Assembly (NCBI GenBank): GCA_030610225.1
Contig: JAUWSD010000081.1
Coordinates: 1 to 5,914, forward strand
Reading direction: 5' to 3'
DNA: 5,914 bases
Source of the DNA: Chloroflexota bacterium
GTDB lineage: Bacteria; Chloroflexota; Anaerolineae; Anaerolineales; UBA11579
In this document: in pieces, positions 4,501-5,914 of the stretch
Numbering within the stretch: the stretch's first letter is position 1
Layout: each line of letters starts with the position of its first letter
Made by a program: the position numbers and the translations under genes
The notes under the pieces: model-generated
Told to the model about the DNA's origin: nothing
Seen by the model: the letters and a program-made list of their open reading frames with translations, nothing else
The model's database searches: none

Positions 4501-5914
4501 TTGAAATTACTATTCAACAATTTGTCCTTCTCCCAGGCATATGATCTCTGCCTGAAAACTGCGGATGGCTGTATCGAAATTGATAAGTACAATGCCTTGC
4601 TGGCTGCGATGCTTGATCTGCCAGATATACTCTCGATCATTCTTGAGAAATACGAGGACGCAAATGATTTCAGATGGAGCTCCTTGAAAACCATCGCATT
4701 GATCAATTCAGGTGAATATACAAAAGCTCAGGATGTATATGTGGAAGCCTGGTCAGCTTGGCAGGATTTCCGCGTATCAATGAACGAAAAAGATATCAAA
4801 GCCGAGAATATTCTTGGGTTGGTATTAGCAGCCATGAAAACCCAGAGATGGGAAGACGCCCTGCAGCTCTCAAGAGTCTTCAAAAATTCAGGGGCACAAC
4901 CGCTATTCAGCAATTACCTGCTGGCCCGTGTCTTTGTGGAACAGGCAGAGTACCAAGAATTATGCGGCTACCTGAATGTTCAGGTAAACGGCCCCGGTGC
5001 GATCACGCTCAGCCCCAGATTTGGGCAGGAGTGCCGACAAGCGATCGAATCAGCCGGGTTGGCAGCAAAATCAGCTGAAGCAAAGAGCGCAATTGACAGG
5101 CTTAATACCCGCTGCTCATATATTTTCTCAAATTCGATCCCAAACTACGGGCAAAAACAAAGCTCATCGTCAGAGATTGCAGCGGCATTGGCAGTATCCC
5201 GTAAAACAGGCACCGGGTATTCACTTGAGGGGATCAAACCAGAGTATCTGGAAGATGCCAGGGTTCATATCCAATTGGCGATCAACTTGATAGACAGCGA
5301 AGCATCAGATGCGTTTGACCACGCCCTGCTGGCATATGAAACAAAAAGCGAAGATCCGCTCTACCTGGCAGCCTTGGCCCTGACGGCAGAAAAAGCTGGA
5401 GACATGCAGATCGCAATGAACAGCATCAACCAGGCCCTGCTCCACTGGAGCAATGAGCCCCACTGGCATGCCTTTGCCGGTAAAGTCGCTCATACTCTTG
5501 GTTACCTGAATAATGCAATCCACAGTTATGAACAGGCCATCCAGATCGACCCCAACCAGGCTTCATTCTACATTGAGCTTGGAAAGCTATACCTTGAGAG
5601 CAAAAGCTATAAGGACTCAGTTCGAATTCTGGAGATTGCCACAGGCTTAGCCCCCACCTCAACAGATGTATGGAAGAATTTGGCTAAAGCTTATGCCAAA
5701 CTGGACCTTTCTGTAGAAGCAAAAGAAGCCTTTGAGAAGGTTTTTGAGCTAGAGCCAAATGGAATTTCTAGCTACATCTTTGCAATTGAAGTCTCCTTGA
5801 TCTCATCCGATTTTGATACAGCAAACAAATACCTGCTGGCCGCTGAAAGAATCTCCCCGACAAACGAGGATGTATTGAAGCTCAAAGCCCAAATGTATGC
5901 GGCAACTGATAAAG
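1597..5914 (+). CDS. Giant TPR-repeat protein (3' end beyond window)
   Basis: The frame stays open from the ATG at 1597 to the edge: 1,439 codons with no stop. GGAGGT at 1586-1591, 5 nt upstream, fixes the start. No signal peptide or membrane segment is visible, so it is probably cytoplasmic. Residues 1-225 are an unrecognised, probably helical domain relatively rich in aromatics (W32, W55, W128, W143). From about 229 on it is a superhelix of roughly 34-residue TPR units; clear blocks are 337-541, 859-961 and 1288-1439, with degenerate helical repeats between. Residues 969-1215 fit TPR poorly and carry more Cys and Trp plus a Ser-rich stretch (S1189-S1192), possibly a separate domain. TPR arrays bind proteins or peptides; no catalytic motif is seen. 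It follows the two-helix membrane protein in one operon. The role is unknown: scaffold or assembly factor is inference. Confidence 0.93.
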   Translation, partial: MSGSVLNTLNEFLPENRIQRVLRSLRFNSLIWNSIQEQSFLDQVVEAAKFAPELWAPAGLALIKIGFKNPSHFLGSPIDERLEADFENRSAAYFDAVLNNSIETAVTLDQAGMAAAAIRIKFQQQRNWEFLDEMISLRSEEFWNPVFACLFGLISEPFNMIQSMIGISNSRKVKNIGIHSLLSNPLPFAGQVNILTQIFSSMGSEERLALLRNLNSSDKLLTHSISEKLLDKLGTAEYGEDDFNSLHEVYETAELLRYAGKYEQALPLLDAARRITEKYQEDLAYQIGVDASQDEQDEIAQTAFERVKSKSDEKSFSKLSASSIESLEKAIKNDPNNVNLLNSLTKKNILAGNNEAALESASLASALSPNDLKVKKNLASALSSAHKWDEAEKVYKSIVENNAETSSDELATLANISLKNGNMVEAVESASKALEIDQVNAFAHAVIGKAMMENGDEEQAVQHLNQAISIDPETPETWLTLADYHNKKGRNKVAIDNLKVAIVHLPDNSAVRYALGELYEIEDHQNEALSEYKIAYKNSDAAVSELRKKINLQYGQTLLAANETETAEKVLVKSFENASTDSEIISAYVKALIANGRSEKAMNILEGSVEDKTASIEMQLDYAVALIKSSDQIEKAESIVNGILNKYPDNPLAVITQAELLSAKGDFEAASANFKQIIRSKSILDLPLKFRVYTGLAEVSRKNGQPETAIAVLETFRGEHPNQTNILKILYSSYLEQNLEMKANEILHQILVGCQHDFESLIWAADQASSTGDHNLAINALTFALEIADDKSSILTRLGQEHVKNQDPASAKVSFRKLLDLEDVQASEYELAAKALMDLDKNETIPYLSKAIECDHSQKTTLLSDLVKIYLDKGDFKLALNAIEEQLALDPNNVAILKTKSDLHIRLNNSDAAISTINKIIEIEPNETETRMQASKIYFESGNVDQAIANATEVVSLDPTNHEAKLDLLKLLFNNLSFSQAYDLCLKTADGCIEIDKYNALLAAMLDLPDILSIILEKYEDANDFRWSSLKTIALINSGEYTKAQDVYVEAWSAWQDFRVSMNEKDIKAENILGLVLAAMKTQRWEDALQLSRVFKNSGAQPLFSNYLLARVFVEQAEYQELCGYLNVQVNGPGAITLSPRFGQECRQAIESAGLAAKSAEAKSAIDRLNTRCSYIFSNSIPNYGQKQSSSSEIAAALAVSRKTGTGYSLEGIKPEYLEDARVHIQLAINLIDSEASDAFDHALLAYETKSEDPLYLAALALTAEKAGDMQIAMNSINQALLHWSNEPHWHAFAGKVAHTLGYLNNAIHSYEQAIQIDPNQASFYIELGKLYLESKSYKDSVRILEIATGLAPTSTDVWKNLAKAYAKLDLSVEAKEAFEKVFELEPNGISSYIFAIEVSLISSDFDTANKYLLAAERISPTNEDVLKLKAQMYAATDK
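2605..3219 (+). repeat. TPR block 1 (residues 337-541)
   Basis: Six consecutive units of about 34 residues, starting near residues 337, 372, 406, 441, 475 and 509. The fourth and fifth are the most canonical: AFAHAVIGKAMMENGD ending in AISIDPET, then PETWLTLADYHNKKGR ending in AIVHLPDN. They show the typical small residue at position 8, Ala at 20 and 27, and Pro near 32. DNA-level identity between units is low, so these are old repeats, not recent duplications. Confidence 0.85.
4171..4479 (+). repeat. TPR block 2 (residues 859-961)
   Basis: Three adjacent units end in LALDPNN (887-893), IEIEPNE (921-927) and VSLDPTN (955-961), the classic helix-B-to-turn signature. They contain KIYLDKGDFKLAL and KIYFESGNVDQAI, both with the Y-x(4)-G-(D/N)-x(3)-A spacing of TPR helix A to B. 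They are followed by a stretch in which the repeat pattern fades. Confidence 0.8.
5458..5914 (+). repeat. TPR block 3 (residues 1288-1439, runs off the edge)
   Basis: Four full units begin near residues 1288, 1322, 1356 and 1390, and a fifth starts at 1424 and is cut by the window. The first reads HAFAGKVAHTLGYLNNAI with YEQAIQIDPNQ, the best consensus match in the protein; the second has ELGKLYLESKSY and the third NLAKAYAKLDLS with FELEPNG. The array therefore continues beyond the window. Confidence 0.88.

Noticed and set aside
3001..5060. Frequent GCGATCG / GATCGAT words, reminiscent of the cyanobacterial HIP1 repeat
   Set aside because: Full GCGATCGC was not found; the words are explained by favoured ATC (Ile) and GAT (Asp) codons next to GCG or GAA in the TPR gene.
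4479..5662. Short frames on both strands opposite the distal TPR gene (for example 4758-5078, 4997-5290, 5426-5662)
   Set aside because: All are shadows of the TPR reading frame, which shows no frameshift or stop.

Overview
This 5.9-kb window looks like ordinary bacterial chromosome, with no mobile element, rRNA, tRNA or CRISPR array. The rplY (ctc) gene codes for a two-domain, CTC-type bL25 with an acidic tail. This, a very long TPR protein and moderate base composition would suit a Chloroflexota (Anaerolineae-like) bacterium. That placement is a guess from gene style and cannot be proven from the window.

Layout. (1) Positions 1-34, minus strand: the first 11 codons of a gene that continues beyond the left edge, starting MKKLFTITFVV like a signal peptide. 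Its roughly 170-nt upstream region holds a consensus -10 inside a perfect 19-bp palindrome, an orphan Shine-Dalgarno sequence and a candidate stem-loop. (2) Positions 274-301: terminator closing rplY. (3) Positions 335-1000, minus: rplY. (4) Positions 1001-1244: divergent control region with an rplY promoter, a terminator-like hairpin at the start of the rplY leader, and two palindromes. (5) Positions 1245-1571, plus: a 108-residue protein with two membrane helices. (6) Position 1597 to the right edge, plus: a giant TPR protein of at least 1,439 residues, starting 25 bp after the small gene and still open at the edge.

How the genes work together. rplY is housekeeping: its product binds 5S rRNA. 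The two plus-strand genes are almost certainly one operon. The small protein is probably a membrane partner or anchor, and the TPR protein a large soluble scaffold, but neither has a recognised function. The least explained items are this membrane-protein/TPR-scaffold pair, the terminator-like hairpin at the start of the rplY leader, and the palindrome over the -10 box upstream of the left-edge gene.
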